Positions 1-9,800 of a stretch of DNA of 64,000 nucleotides are shown piece by piece; positions within the stretch are counted from its first letter, which is position 1, and every line of letters begins with the position of its first letter. Made by a program: the position numbers and the translations under genes. The stretch comes from Pedosphaera parvula Ellin514 (GTDB lineage Bacteria; Verrucomicrobiota; Verrucomicrobiia; Limisphaerales; Pedosphaeraceae), in contig NZ_ABOX02000033.1 of the NCBI RefSeq assembly GCF_000172555.1, positions 1-64,000 on the forward strand. Direction: 5' to 3'. The notes below the pieces were generated by a model. That model saw nothing but the letters and a program-made list of their open reading frames with translations, ran no database searches and had not been told where the DNA came from.

Positions 1-207
1 TGTCTTTTCGTTGATTCCCTCGTAAGTGACAGATGTTCCCATCAGATAAAAAATATGGGAAAGCAGGATGACAAGGGCGATCAAGGCGACAAAAATTACT
101 ACCGGATGCGGAACTTTATTCCCCACCCTTTCAATTCCATCGAGCAGTCGTTGCATGAACGGTTTGCTCTCCTCGGGCGCATGGCCCATGGTTGCTGCAC
201 GTTGCAT
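1..207 (-). CDS. AbgT-family transporter, N-terminal 69 residues (cut by window edge)
   Basis: The reverse strand reads MQRAATMGHAPEES, then RLLDGIERVGNKVPHP, then a hydrophobic helix (VVIFVALIALVILLSH). The ERVGNK-(L/V)P-(H/N)P lead-in followed by TM1 is characteristic of AbgT-type permeases, which import p-aminobenzoyl-glutamate or export antifolates. The ATG at 207 is preceded by a strong AGGAGG (215-220) seven bases upstream, one of the clearest ribosome-binding sites in the window. Only the first helix is visible, so transport direction and substrate cannot be judged. A secreted M20D amidohydrolase of the kind often linked to such transporters lies about 19 kb away, but no operon link is visible. 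Confidence 0.82.
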   Translation of the reverse strand, partial: MQRAATMGHAPEESKPFMQRLLDGIERVGNKVPHPVVIFVALIALVILLSHIFYLMGTSVTYEGINEKT

Positions 208-228
208 AAAAACTCCTCCTTTTTAAGT

Positions 229-423
229 CTAGAACTCCCAGCCTGGACCGAGGATGAACCGGAGATCCCCCTTCTGGCTACTGGGAGCTGGTTGACTATC
301 ATACCAATATTCTACTTCAAAATTCACGAAAAGTCCTTTCGCAATTTTGCGGTTCCCCTCCAACCGTATCCAATTCGCCAGCCTTCCCGGTTCACTCAGA
401 AATAGATTCGCAACCTCCCCCAA
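229..423 (-). pseudogene. Possible C-terminal remnant of an outer-membrane beta-barrel protein
   Basis: This open frame overlaps the last 28 bp of the porin gene above it, and its only start is a TTG. The translation ends in alternating aromatic strands: KIAKGLFVNFEVEYW, then YDSQPAPSSQKGDL, then RFILGPGWEF. A terminal Phe after alternating hydrophobic residues is the usual C-terminal signature of barrel proteins. The QPAP-xx-KxD loop before the last strand resembles DUF481-type barrels. It has no signal peptide and is too short to be a complete barrel. It is either a decayed 3' end or chance. Confidence 0.3.
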
Positions 424-1796
424 AAGGCCCCGACTACATCGGTGCCTGGTGCATCTGAGGGATCGAAAATCGCTTGTGCGCCCACCGAAAACTGAGAGAA
501 CCGGGTCAACTGTAGCCGGTAAAAAGTTTCACACACCTTCTCCTGCCTCAATTCACTATTGCTGGGAAAGGCCCACGAAAACGCCGCACCTACCGTGTCA
601 TTTGCCTCGCGGCCTGCCAAACCGAGCCGGAAGCCGACCCCACCTTGGATGTAGTTACGAATGCCCAAATCGGCTTTCCCTGCATATCCCCATCGTGCGA
701 AAGCCTCAACCACATCATTAAATTGTTGGTCCGCAATGGCGGTCACCCCCCAGTCCGCAGGTTGGCCTAAACTTTCCCGCTCTCCGGCATGCCAGCCAGA
801 AAATGTGTATCGTCCCTCTCCGAGGCCCTCGAATTTCGGAGTCCATCCCAATTCCCCGTAGGAAAAGAAGGTCCATTCATCAACGAGCGAATCGATGTTG
901 ACTCTGGTGGTCGAGCTGAAGGCGTTGGCAGCCCCCGCTGTGATATAGAAATCCTGATCATTCGGCTTGAAGGATATGCCGGCGGCCGGACCGTGCCCCG
1001 GAGCGGCGACAGTCGGGTTTGCGGCAAACATCCGATTCACGAATGAGTTGTTTGCACTCTGCATCCAGGTGGAGCCAAAATAAGCCGTGGAATCCGCGCG
1101 ACCGAACATGAATCGAAACTGGCCGTCCCAGAGTCGCTGTTCCCAGTGGAGGTCACGAAGCGCTAAACCGCGGTCATTGAAAGTGTTGGCGGTGGCTACC
1201 AGCGTGGCGATCTGGGACCCAAGTGAGTTGGGAGTCCGTTCACCGATTTTGAAACGTTCCTCGAGATCGAATATGACCCGGCCTGTGTTCTCTGTGTCCT
1301 TACCTACAAGTGTCCAGGATCCCATCAGGTCGAAATCGCCCGCCCCACCGAACTGATCCCATGGTCCTCCGCTCAGACCTTGGAAGAGCATGGTATAGGC
1401 GGTGCCAATCCGTAGGCCAAGCGCATTGTACAGGTCGTCCAGGCGGTCGTACGTATAATCAAACGGCCTGGAGACTCCAGGAATTTCGAAATAACCTTTG
1501 CGCATCGTGCTGACATCCTCGATTTCGGCCTCGATGGCGGTGGGGGTCAGTCCCGGAGTCCAACCCACATGATCCACGTCTGGCCCCAGGATATAAAAAG
1601 GATGATCTTCATCGGCTGCTAACGCAGCCTGACTCAGAGTCATAGCTGCCCAGACCGGTGCGCCCACCAGCAAGAATGACTTTAAAGAGGATTTAGTTCG
1701 AACCGAAAATAACAAGACGCTCCGTTGGAGGATATGATCGCCAGGCAAAGGATTTAATCTGCAAAGCGAAAGCTTTGATCTTAATGATGATATCAT
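396..1796 (-). CDS. OprB-type carbohydrate-selective porin
   Basis: The product is 466 residues. A basic N-terminal stretch leads into a signal-like segment (KSFLLVGAPVWAAMTLSQAALA, cleavage after ALA about residue 60). The rest has the pattern of an OprB-like barrel: alternating aromatic strands, an EERFKIG/DLHWEQ region, and a C-terminal half with FYRLQL and a final VGAFWGRLRIYF strand ending in Phe. OprB porins let sugars diffuse through the outer membrane. The annotated start gives an unusually long pre-signal region, so translation may begin further in, nearer residues 27-38. It is transcribed toward the AbgT gene, 188 bp away, with a barrel-like remnant between them. Confidence 0.75.
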   Translation of the reverse strand: MISSLRSKLSLCRLNPLPGDHILQRSVLLFSVRTKSSLKSFLLVGAPVWAAMTLSQAALAADEDHPFYILGPDVDHVGWTPGLTPTAIEAEIEDVSTMRKGYFEIPGVSRPFDYTYDRLDDLYNALGLRIGTAYTMLFQGLSGGPWDQFGGAGDFDLMGSWTLVGKDTENTGRVIFDLEERFKIGERTPNSLGSQIATLVATANTFNDRGLALRDLHWEQRLWDGQFRFMFGRADSTAYFGSTWMQSANNSFVNRMFAANPTVAAPGHGPAAGISFKPNDQDFYITAGAANAFSSTTRVNIDSLVDEWTFFSYGELGWTPKFEGLGEGRYTFSGWHAGERESLGQPADWGVTAIADQQFNDVVEAFARWGYAGKADLGIRNYIQGGVGFRLGLAGREANDTVGAAFSWAFPSNSELRQEKVCETFYRLQLTRFSQFSVGAQAIFDPSDAPGTDVVGAFWGRLRIYF

Positions 1797-1953
1797 AGTT
1801 ATGTGTTTTCAATTTATTCCGCACTTAGCCGCCCGGCGTGCATCCACATTTACGAAACCACATACGTCCTTGTGAGGAGTCTAACGTCGACAAAATCATC
1901 AATGAATAGGGTGTCCACCTACTTTCCCACTTGGCAGACGCTGACATTTCCCT

Positions 1954-2823
1954 TCATCGCACTTGCGGTGGAAGCAACTGCGGAAACGCAATCCCTTCAG
2001 CTTTCAACCTGATATTCACCCGCCGATTAAGTTCCCTGCCCACGAGCAGTTGCTGCGATGGCAAAGTTTTGATGCGTGCTTTAAGAATCACGCCCCGATC
2101 CCCGAGACAATCGACACCCATCATCTCAATCCTGGAGAGTATCAGCGAGTGATACTTCTCATCGCCATAAATCTCATCACCGACACCCTCGATAATCGCA
2201 AGCGCGCGGTCCGCATCTGCTCCGTGCGCCACCGTTGTTTCGAAAACATAATAGGAATATTCGCGAGTGAGGTTCGACAACGTGGTGATCGACCCATTGG
2301 AGATCACGTGTACCGCCCCGTTTTCCCCGCGCAACACTGTCGTTCGAAGATCAATCTCCTCGACCACGCCGGTTATCTCATTGATCACCACCAAATCACC
2401 AATGCGGATCTGATCTTCGAGCAGTAGAAAGAATCCTCCCAGCCAATCCTTGATTAGAGTCTGCGCTCCCAACCCCACCGCGATGCCTGCGATGCCCAAT
2501 CCGGCCAGCAGTGGCTCGACATGGTAATTAAACTCCTTGAGAGCGGCTACCACTGCCAATGTCCAGACTACCATGTTTATGGCCTTGCGGAGGGCGGAAC
2601 TCAGCGTCTTGGCGCGCTTTTCCAAGTCGAGAGTGACGCCTTCGCGCCGCCGATCCAGAATGCGGACGATGGAACGACGTAAGCGCGGCAGGAGCCACTT
2701 GGTAAAGCGGGTGAGCAGCCAGGCGATAACCAACACCAGCACGACGCGCCCAACCTGCCCAACCCAACCCCGCCATGCCTCGGGATCCTTCACCTCCTCC
2801 AAGACTTGTTCCGGCGTCGGCAT
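1954..2823 (-). CDS. Mechanosensitive ion channel, MscS family
   Basis: The 289-residue protein has a first TM helix at about 24-45, a second at about 82-100, and the glycine/alanine-rich pore helix TM3 (AGLGIAGIAVGLGAQTLIKDWLGG) at about 108-131. The MscS beta domain follows (RIGDLVVINEITGVVEEIDLRTTVLR), then a mixed alpha/beta C-terminal vestibule. The family releases solutes from the cytoplasm on hypo-osmotic shock. The length matches minimal three-TM MscS channels. The ATG at 2823 has no obvious ribosome-binding site. It is a single gene with gaps on both sides. Confidence 0.93.
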   Translation of the reverse strand: MPTPEQVLEEVKDPEAWRGWVGQVGRVVLVLVIAWLLTRFTKWLLPRLRRSIVRILDRRREGVTLDLEKRAKTLSSALRKAINMVVWTLAVVAALKEFNYHVEPLLAGLGIAGIAVGLGAQTLIKDWLGGFFLLLEDQIRIGDLVVINEITGVVEEIDLRTTVLRGENGAVHVISNGSITTLSNLTREYSYYVFETTVAHGADADRALAIIEGVGDEIYGDEKYHSLILSRIEMMGVDCLGDRGVILKARIKTLPSQQLLVGRELNRRVNIRLKAEGIAFPQLLPPQVR

Positions 2824-3206
2824 TGTCTGAACAATTCGCTAAATAGATATGTGGTTCAAAGATACGCCAGCATGTGTCCAAGGCAACCATACCCGCGCTA
2901 AATTTATGACTTTGTACAGATCAATGGAGGCATCGAAGAAGCAAGTTACGCGGAACCCGCCACCACGTAAACTTGCGGTGCAAGAAACATCGGCTCAGTT
3001 CAAATGGAACAGCCTCCCCCTTCCTACAGTCGATCAACAAAACAATCAAACCCGCTGACACGCACAGCGGACTCCGGTAGTTGCAACGTCGCCAATCGCG
3101 TTAACACAGCCTGATGGGTCATTGCTCACCAAGGCAAACTTTCGCAACGCATTCAAAGCGCAACAGTTTCTCACCGAGCCGTGCGTGTCAGATTGATTGC
3201 GGTGAT
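2824..3206. other. Intergenic gap, 383 bp
   Basis: This lies between the 5' end of the MscS gene and the 3' end of the DUF1269 gene, both on the minus strand. It should hold the MscS promoter. I see no convincing small gene, strong hairpin or repeat in it. Confidence 0.5.
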
Positions 3207-3698
3207 CTAAGCTGGAACTTCGGCCAGTGTGTTCTGGAGTCTCTCCACTTCCTCGTGTGACAGAGATGTTTGCAGGATCTTGCCACCTGTGCCTTTGAGC
3301 TCTTCCAACACTCGATCCGGGGTTGCTTTTCTGACAAGCACGAAGAGAGCGGAACTCTGGGGTTTCATTGTGGAAGCCAGTTCCTTCATGAATTTGTCGT
3401 TGATGCCTAGATCAGTGAGTGCGCCTGACATCGCCCCGGCTGTAGCACCAATCGCCATGCCCACGAAGGGAACCATGAAGATCAGGCCGATCAGTGCCCC
3501 CCAAAATCCGCCGCCCGCCGCTCCTGCGGCTGTCAGATTGACCGTCTGGTGGAGCTTGACCTTGCCTTTGGCATCCTTGACTGCGACGACGGCGTCTTCG
3601 AGATCAATCAAGTATTGGCTTTCCATTTTTTGAAGTTTCAAACGGATTTCTTCCGCCTTGAAGGGATCATCATAACCTACAACTACCAATGTGTTCAT
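3207..3698 (-). CDS. DUF1269-family membrane-associated protein
   Basis: The 163-residue product begins MNTLVVVGYDDPFKAEE. It has a central hydrophobic glycine-rich segment (about 57-98, GAAGGGFWGALIGLIFMVPFVG and AIGATAGAMSGALTDLG) between two alpha/beta regions, the second with SALFVLVRKATPDRVLEEL. This is the layout of DUF1269 proteins, which have no established function. The glycine-zipper middle suggests membrane insertion or oligomerisation (inference). An AGGAAA ribosome-binding site precedes the ATG at 3698. A second protein of similar architecture but different sequence lies at 36569. Confidence 0.85.
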   Translation of the reverse strand: MNTLVVVGYDDPFKAEEIRLKLQKMESQYLIDLEDAVVAVKDAKGKVKLHQTVNLTAAGAAGGGFWGALIGLIFMVPFVGMAIGATAGAMSGALTDLGINDKFMKELASTMKPQSSALFVLVRKATPDRVLEELKGTGGKILQTSLSHEEVERLQNTLAEVPA

Positions 3699-3937
3699 AA
3701 GTTTCCTTTCCTTGGGTCCACGCTAGTTGTCTGGCAGTCCTTGGGTGTGCCTGTGAACGCAGGGTACGAAATCGGCACGTTCCAATTGTAGAAGACATAC
3801 CTTGGACTGTAATTGGGGTGTTCACTGTAGTGCGGAAGCTGGTAATGAACGTTTTCAATTGTTTGAAGTGGATCGTCGATCCACAACTTTATCTCTTTTG
3901 CGTGAATTTTGTTTCGAACTCAGATACAACCTTTCTT

Positions 3938-5641
3938 ATGCTTATTGGTTACGTTAGTGATGAGAACTATTGCGCGCTGAATGATGTAGCCGTCGAATTT
4001 GAACGTGACGGCAGGACTGTTGCGGTAATCCGTTCCTCGCCTTCGGGAGCCGTTAACGGAGATATCTCTGAAGGCCAATACCGAATTATTCTCGTCAAAA
4101 ATGGATATGGTTCCAAACACGTCATGGCTCAAGTTGGCGCAAATGATCCACTTCAGTTGCGCCTCCTCTCGAATTCCTTGTATGGCTACGCGTGGCCGAA
4201 GTGGGTCAAATCCGGGCAGAAAGGTGAATTACGTATCCACTCTCCTGAGCCATATTACCTGACCCTTTGGCGTTATGGTCTAAAGAAGGAATTGGTCCAA
4301 CGGATCGGCTGGTTCGATGAACATGGACCCTGCCCCAACCTACAACGCCTTCCAGATGGTGACTTCTCTCAAACGGGCGTTGGCTGGAATCGTTATGGTT
4401 TCAGTAAAAAGTATAAATCGAATGGCGAATGCAAAAAGCATGGCGCAAATACCCTCCAGTGCACTCCTGAATGTTTTTATCAGTCACAGATGGCGCCCGA
4501 ACAAACAGGTTTGTATTATTTCCACGCCGAAACGCCGTCGGGGAAATTCCTCAGCTTTCCATGGGTTGTCGCACCTGCCAGCCCGCAAGCTCCGATTGCC
4601 GTCATCGCCTCCACCAACACGTGGAATGCCTACAATAACTTTGGAGGACGCAGCAACTACATCAACCCCACCAAACTGCCCCCTCGGCCCACGATTAATT
4701 CACGCCTGGATTTGAGTCGATACGTTGGCGAGTCCAACATTTGGAGTTCCAGAAACTCCGAATATTCTCCGCTCTCGTTTGATCGTCCTGAACCCTTTAA
4801 CCAAATCCCGAGAGATGTCGAGGCAACTGATCCGATTCGCGGCAGACAGCCCTGCCACCTGGCCGAAGCCGAATGGCGTTTGCTCGCCTGGCTGGAACGC
4901 GAGGGTTTTACCTACGACTTTTACTCAGATTACCAACTGCACTCAGGTCTGCTGGATCTGGATGCCTATAAGGCCCTCATCATCAGTACGCATCCTGAAT
5001 ACTGGTCAAAGGATGCTTTTTTGCGGGTCAGGAAATGGGTTTTTGAAAAGGGTGGCAAACTGATGTATCTGGGCGGTAATGGTATTGATTGCGAAGTCGA
5101 GCTGCCCAACGAAGCCACGATGAAGTGCAATACCTGGCTGCCTAATCCCAATGGAGTGCTGCAATTTATTGAGCCCGTTGAAGGCAAAAGATACGATTGC
5201 CGCTTCCATTTTACCGTCGGCTCTCCGGCAGAATTGCTGGGAGTTGTCTTTACTGAAACCGGCGTGGCGACTTCGGCTCCCTACAAGGTAATCGATGCTT
5301 CACATTGGATATTCAGAAACACTGGATTGAAGAACGGTGACATCTTCGGCACGGAAAGCCAGCACGAACGTTGCCCGGGAGGCGCTTCGGGACACGAAAC
5401 GGATAAACGCACCCCTGCTTCTCCCAAAGGCTTGAGCCTGCTCGCACGCGGAATGAATATCAATGACGGCGGCGCAGAAATCATCTTGCATGAAACAAAA
5501 ACCGGTGGGGCGGTCTTTTCGGTCGGCTCCATTACCTGGACCGCCAGCGTCATGGTCGACAAACCAGTTTCAAAGATCACACGTAACGTGCTGGAACGTT
5601 TCTTAAAGAAGGAAAAGAAAAGGAACCGCTCAAAAGTTTAG
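3938..5641 (+). CDS. N,N-dimethylformamidase large-subunit-like protein
   Basis: From the ATG at 3938 (MLIGYVSDENYCALNDV) the product is 567 residues. The reading frame is open upstream to 3818, but that extension is not protein-like. The N-terminal third is a lectin-like beta domain (VAVEFERDG... GYGSKHVMAQVG). The middle holds the cupredoxin-like RIHSPEPYYLTLWRYG and the WNAYNNFGGRSNY stretch. The C-terminal half is glutamine-amidotransferase-like (FYSDYQLHSGLLDLDAYKALIISTHPEYWS, KLMYLGGNG). This order matches the dimethylformamidase large subunit. That family cleaves formamides at a mononuclear Fe site bound by Tyr and Glu residues, which I did not assign here. No small subunit is visible nearby. 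The real substrate is unknown; an amide is likely given the creatininase gene 283 bp downstream on the same strand. Confidence 0.75.
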   Translation: MLIGYVSDENYCALNDVAVEFERDGRTVAVIRSSPSGAVNGDISEGQYRIILVKNGYGSKHVMAQVGANDPLQLRLLSNSLYGYAWPKWVKSGQKGELRIHSPEPYYLTLWRYGLKKELVQRIGWFDEHGPCPNLQRLPDGDFSQTGVGWNRYGFSKKYKSNGECKKHGANTLQCTPECFYQSQMAPEQTGLYYFHAETPSGKFLSFPWVVAPASPQAPIAVIASTNTWNAYNNFGGRSNYINPTKLPPRPTINSRLDLSRYVGESNIWSSRNSEYSPLSFDRPEPFNQIPRDVEATDPIRGRQPCHLAEAEWRLLAWLEREGFTYDFYSDYQLHSGLLDLDAYKALIISTHPEYWSKDAFLRVRKWVFEKGGKLMYLGGNGIDCEVELPNEATMKCNTWLPNPNGVLQFIEPVEGKRYDCRFHFTVGSPAELLGVVFTETGVATSAPYKVIDASHWIFRNTGLKNGDIFGTESQHERCPGGASGHETDKRTPASPKGLSLLARGMNINDGGAEIILHETKTGGAVFSVGSITWTASVMVDKPVSKITRNVLERFLKKEKKRNRSKV

Positions 5642-5924
5642 GCGGATAACGCCTCGCTCGTGTTGGATCTCTGAAATTTCAGCGCAAACCTGTTAATTTT
5701 AGGTGAGTCATAAAGAAGATGCGGGGCCAGACGATGAATCCAGAATGCAGTGCTGGGCGCGGGCGGTGTTCAGCAACGGTTTTTGCTTGGAAGACAAAAT
5801 CGGTTTCATGGGAATTGCTGACATCTCGTCCATTTCCGCCAGCCAAGTCCTGATCCGGCTCTTCATGAACCAGCTTCCATTTTTTCCCCGCCCATGTAAC
5901 TTCTGGTCTTTTACGCCTTTTATT

Positions 5925-6668
5925 ATGAAACTTGCTGAACTTGCCTGGCCCGAGGTGGAACATTTGGATCGAGATATTATCGTCATTTATCCCATCGCCG
6001 CCCTGGAACAACACAGTCGTCATCTCCCTTTCTTTACCGATTCCATACTTTGCGATGGAGTGGCCTCCCGGCTTGAGGCTGCCTTGCCGAATGAAATCCT
6101 ATTATTGCCCGTGCAATGGCTCGGAGCCTCAGCGCATCATCTGGGCATGCCAGGGAGCTTGACAGCCCAGTCGGACACCTATCTAAACATTCTTTGTGAA
6201 CCATTGCGCTGCCTGCTGCAGCACGGCTTCCGTCGAGTGTTTATTCTTAACGGTCATGGTGGCAACATTGACGGTTTCCATCTGGCCCTGCGCCAACTGG
6301 CTCTGGAATTTCCGGACTCGGTGCTTGCAGGCGCCAGTTATTGGGATCTGGCAGATAAAGAGATTGCCGCCATCCTTCAAGGAGAGCGCAAGAATGTAGG
6401 TCACGCCTGCGAGTTTGAAACCTCCATGATGATGTATCTGCGTCCTGAGCTGGTTCGCACTTCGGAAATCGCTGACGACAAAGTTAAGAATACCTCAGAG
6501 GCTCTCAAGGGTATTTATATTCCCCTGGATTTCAAAAGGCACACTCGCCACGGCGGTTCGGGTCAGGCCACCCTCGCCACTGCAGCCAAAGGAAAACAAT
6601 TCATGGACGCAATTGTTCCCAAGTCAGTGGAGATTATAAAGGCAATCAAAGCCAGACCCATCGTCTAG
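5925..6668 (+). CDS. Creatininase-family amidohydrolase
   Basis: The ATG at 5925 gives 247 residues that begin exactly where family similarity begins (MKLAELAWPEVEHLDRD). The longer frame from 5703 adds unrelated sequence. The first metal-binding block is IYPIAALEQHSRHLPFFTDS (E28, H30 and D39 as candidate ligands). The second is the family signature LNGHGGN near residue 110, followed by a conserved CEFETSMMMYLRPELV. Creatininase-type enzymes open cyclic amides or hydrolyse formamides at a binuclear metal site. Ser in EQHS replaces the more usual Gly. It lies downstream of the dimethylformamidase-like gene on the same strand and converges with the large chimera gene. Confidence 0.88.
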   Translation: MKLAELAWPEVEHLDRDIIVIYPIAALEQHSRHLPFFTDSILCDGVASRLEAALPNEILLLPVQWLGASAHHLGMPGSLTAQSDTYLNILCEPLRCLLQHGFRRVFILNGHGGNIDGFHLALRQLALEFPDSVLAGASYWDLADKEIAAILQGERKNVGHACEFETSMMMYLRPELVRTSEIADDKVKNTSEALKGIYIPLDFKRHTRHGGSGQATLATAAKGKQFMDAIVPKSVEIIKAIKARPIV

Positions 6669-6827
6669 ATGTCGCAACGTGGTCGAGTTGGTTCAAGCAA
6701 CCAATATAAGTGATGGGTTGCATTCAGCTGACGATTGGGTCGAAGCCATTGCTGTTCACATTCCAGCTACAGCGTTACTCTGGATTGACAAGTCTTGGGC
6801 ACGAATCATTCATCAGCATTACAGTCC

Positions 6828-9800
6828 TCACTGGTCATGGTGATGGACATGCTCACTGGAGGTAGCCGCCACTGGCAGTGTAGCTTCAGGATGGGCTTGC
6901 AGGTAAGCCTCGACGTCTTTGGTTACGACCAACTGCCCCCACATCACCTGGTAATGGCCAGGGAAAGTGCAGACGTATTCGTGGTCGCCCTCAATGACTG
7001 GAGCTGTGAGCTTTAGCGTCGCTTTCTGACCTGACTCAAGCAGCTTGGTGGCGGCGAGGATGTCAGCAGTTTTAGGAATATAGGCACGACCTTCGCCATC
7101 CAGTTCATCAGGTTTCATGGTGGCAGCCGCATTCCCAACTTTTTCGCGGGTGCCGGGTTTTACAATGACGAAGTTGTGCGGCATGAAATCTCCGTTCTCA
7201 AAGATGATTTCGAATGGCTTGCCAGCTTCCACGACAAGCCGGGGTGAATCATAACGCATCTGTTCGCGGACAGTGCGGATGACGAAGACGGATACCCGCA
7301 ATTCTCGCAAGTCCTTGCGCAATTCCGCGGCCTTTTCCGCCGGAAGCAAGCCGGCAAGGTCGCTGGCGAGCTGGACAGTTTGAACATAATCTTGTGAGGT
7401 GCGATCGCCGGCGGAAACGGTTTTAGCCCAGGCCACTAGTGCCGTTGCCGCAGAACCAGCCTGCGGCTTGGGCCACGAGGCACGCGGAAGCGCGCGCATG
7501 CCCTCGGCAACGGCGGGCACCTGTTCGCCCCTGTCGATCATACCTGCCAGTGCAGTAAAGACAGCTTCCGGTTCAAAATTCATGCTGACACTGGCACGAA
7601 CGGCGGCACGGCGGATCGAACCAATTGGATCGCCACCGATGGCTATACGGGCGCTCCCGATCGGCGCAGGATTTTCCATCTTTTTGAAAACCTCCCTACG
7701 GTCACCACCCAACACGGTTAGGGTGAAGCCTTCCAGACGATTTCCAAACTCGCCTTCGGTTCGATTCCACACCACGATCGAATCGATGTGCTGACTGGAA
7801 CCCAGGTCTACTTCCCACCATGGATGATCTTCGTTCTCCTTCGAATGGGTTTGGGTGCCGCTGCCGAAATCACCATCAGTGCGGCCATCAATCGCTCTTG
7901 CAGCCTCGCCTCCGTTCGTTGTGCTGGATTGTTTTGCCTTGCCTTGAAGCGCGACGTTTTTTCCGTCACTAAAGACCTGTACCTCGGCAAGGGTGAGTGT
8001 CCCCCGACGGGGAAGTTCGATGCGCACAAAGCGACCGGAAAAGTTTTGGCTGTCTTTGGCGAGAGTTTGCAGGTCCGCGGGCAGTTCGGTAAGGAGCGGC
8101 TTCACTTTGCCATAGGCCTTGGCCCGGAAGTCGGAATCATTCAGGAGTGGAATTCCGTTGAGTAAGTCAACCAGCGCTGCTGGAGACTTTGAAGCCGCGC
8201 TCCAGACGGTATCGAACGAATTGTCAGCAAGGGCCAGCCCGGCCCAGGCAGCCTGGCGCACCTCCATGGAGCTCTTTGCGGAAGTGAGTTTGGTCAGATG
8301 CGCGCGCTCCGCCTTCAATTCATCCGGTAGCTGCCAGGGGAGCAGACGGGCAAAACCAGCGGCTGCGGGCGAGTCGGTTTCATTGGCAGAATCAATAGCT
8401 CCAAGCAATACAGAGACGCGAGTGGTTTGGCGCGCCTTGGCGATTTCAGTCAGTGCCGCGAGGCGGTCCGGGTCGGCAGCATCCGGCCGCGCAAAGAGGG
8501 CTTCCAGAACGCCGCGTGTGCGCGGCAGCTTCATTAACTCGGGAGTGTTGATGCTACGAAGCAGGTATTTGAGGCCGTCTGGGTTATCGGCAGCCAAAGG
8601 CTGGCCGGCAGCGATGGCTTTGTGCCAAACAGGATCGAGCTGCCGAAGCGTTTCGTGGAGCGTATAATCGAGATAATAATCTGTCGGGTGTTTAAGCGCG
8701 GTGAGGGCCACATCGACGCTTTCGGCAGTTTGAAAGAAACTTGCGGCACGTACAGCTTCAAGGCGCACGCGCGGGTTCTCGTCGTCAGCCAGGGATTTGA
8801 ACAGGGTAATTGCCTCTGGCACACGATCACGCCAGTAGCAAAGAACCCGGCCAGCGGCGGCACGAGCACGGGGTTCTGGCGAATGGAGCATGCGTTTGAG
8901 GAGATCGGCGTCCACGCTGTTGTGCCATTGATGGACCCATAATGCTTCCATTATATGATGTTCGTAAGCCGGGTCGTTTTTATCAAGCTTCGTGACCCAC
9001 TTCTTCACTGCGGCGATGACTTCTTTCGTATTGCGTTTGCCGAGTTCCACCTTCGCGAGTTCACGGGTGCGGTTTTCCGGTTCCTTCAACAATTCAAGTA
9101 ATGCCGGAATCGGCTGGCCATCAATCTTGGCCGGTTTTAGCAAGGGCCGGCCTTCATACGTGATACGGTAAATGCGACCATGTTCGTGGTCCCGGTTCGG
9201 ATCGCGAAGATGATGCTGCATGTGTCCGATCAGGGGCTTTTGCCAGTCGCAGAAGTAGATGGCGCCATCGGGTCCAATGCTCACCGCGGATGGTCGAAAA
9301 TTCGGATCGCTCGAACTGATGAGATTTTCCTGTGTTTCGCCTTTCAGCCCTGAACCCTCTTCAGTGACTTTCACAAGGTAAATGCCCTGGAAGCCAATGA
9401 CATTAAGGTTCATAAAATTCCCCTGGAACTCCTCCGGGAAGTGACGGCTGTTTATTATTCCCGTGCCGGGACAAGGGCGTGATGGACGGTTCCAAAACTC
9501 CTTCATGCTGGAATGCTTGGCGGGATAATCGATGTGGCCACTGAATGCAGGACCGAAATAAGTGTTATTTCCGGTGGCATCAGTGATTAGATCATTGCCC
9601 CAATAATCAAAAACCCGGCCATGCGGATTCGCAAAACCATACGAAACATAAGTTTCGAACCTGCCGGTGCGAGGCTCGTAACGATAAATCGCGGCGTCAT
9701 TATTACGGACAGGGCCTTTGGCGGTTTCCACCTGCGAGCGATGAAACACGCCGTCACTCAAATAAATCGAACCGCCGGGATCAAGACAGATGGCGTTCGC

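Noticed and set aside
347-721. Plus-strand frame of 124 codons opposite the porin gene
   Set aside because: It is antisense to a clear beta-barrel gene. Its composition (many Arg, Pro, His) is that of a shadow frame.
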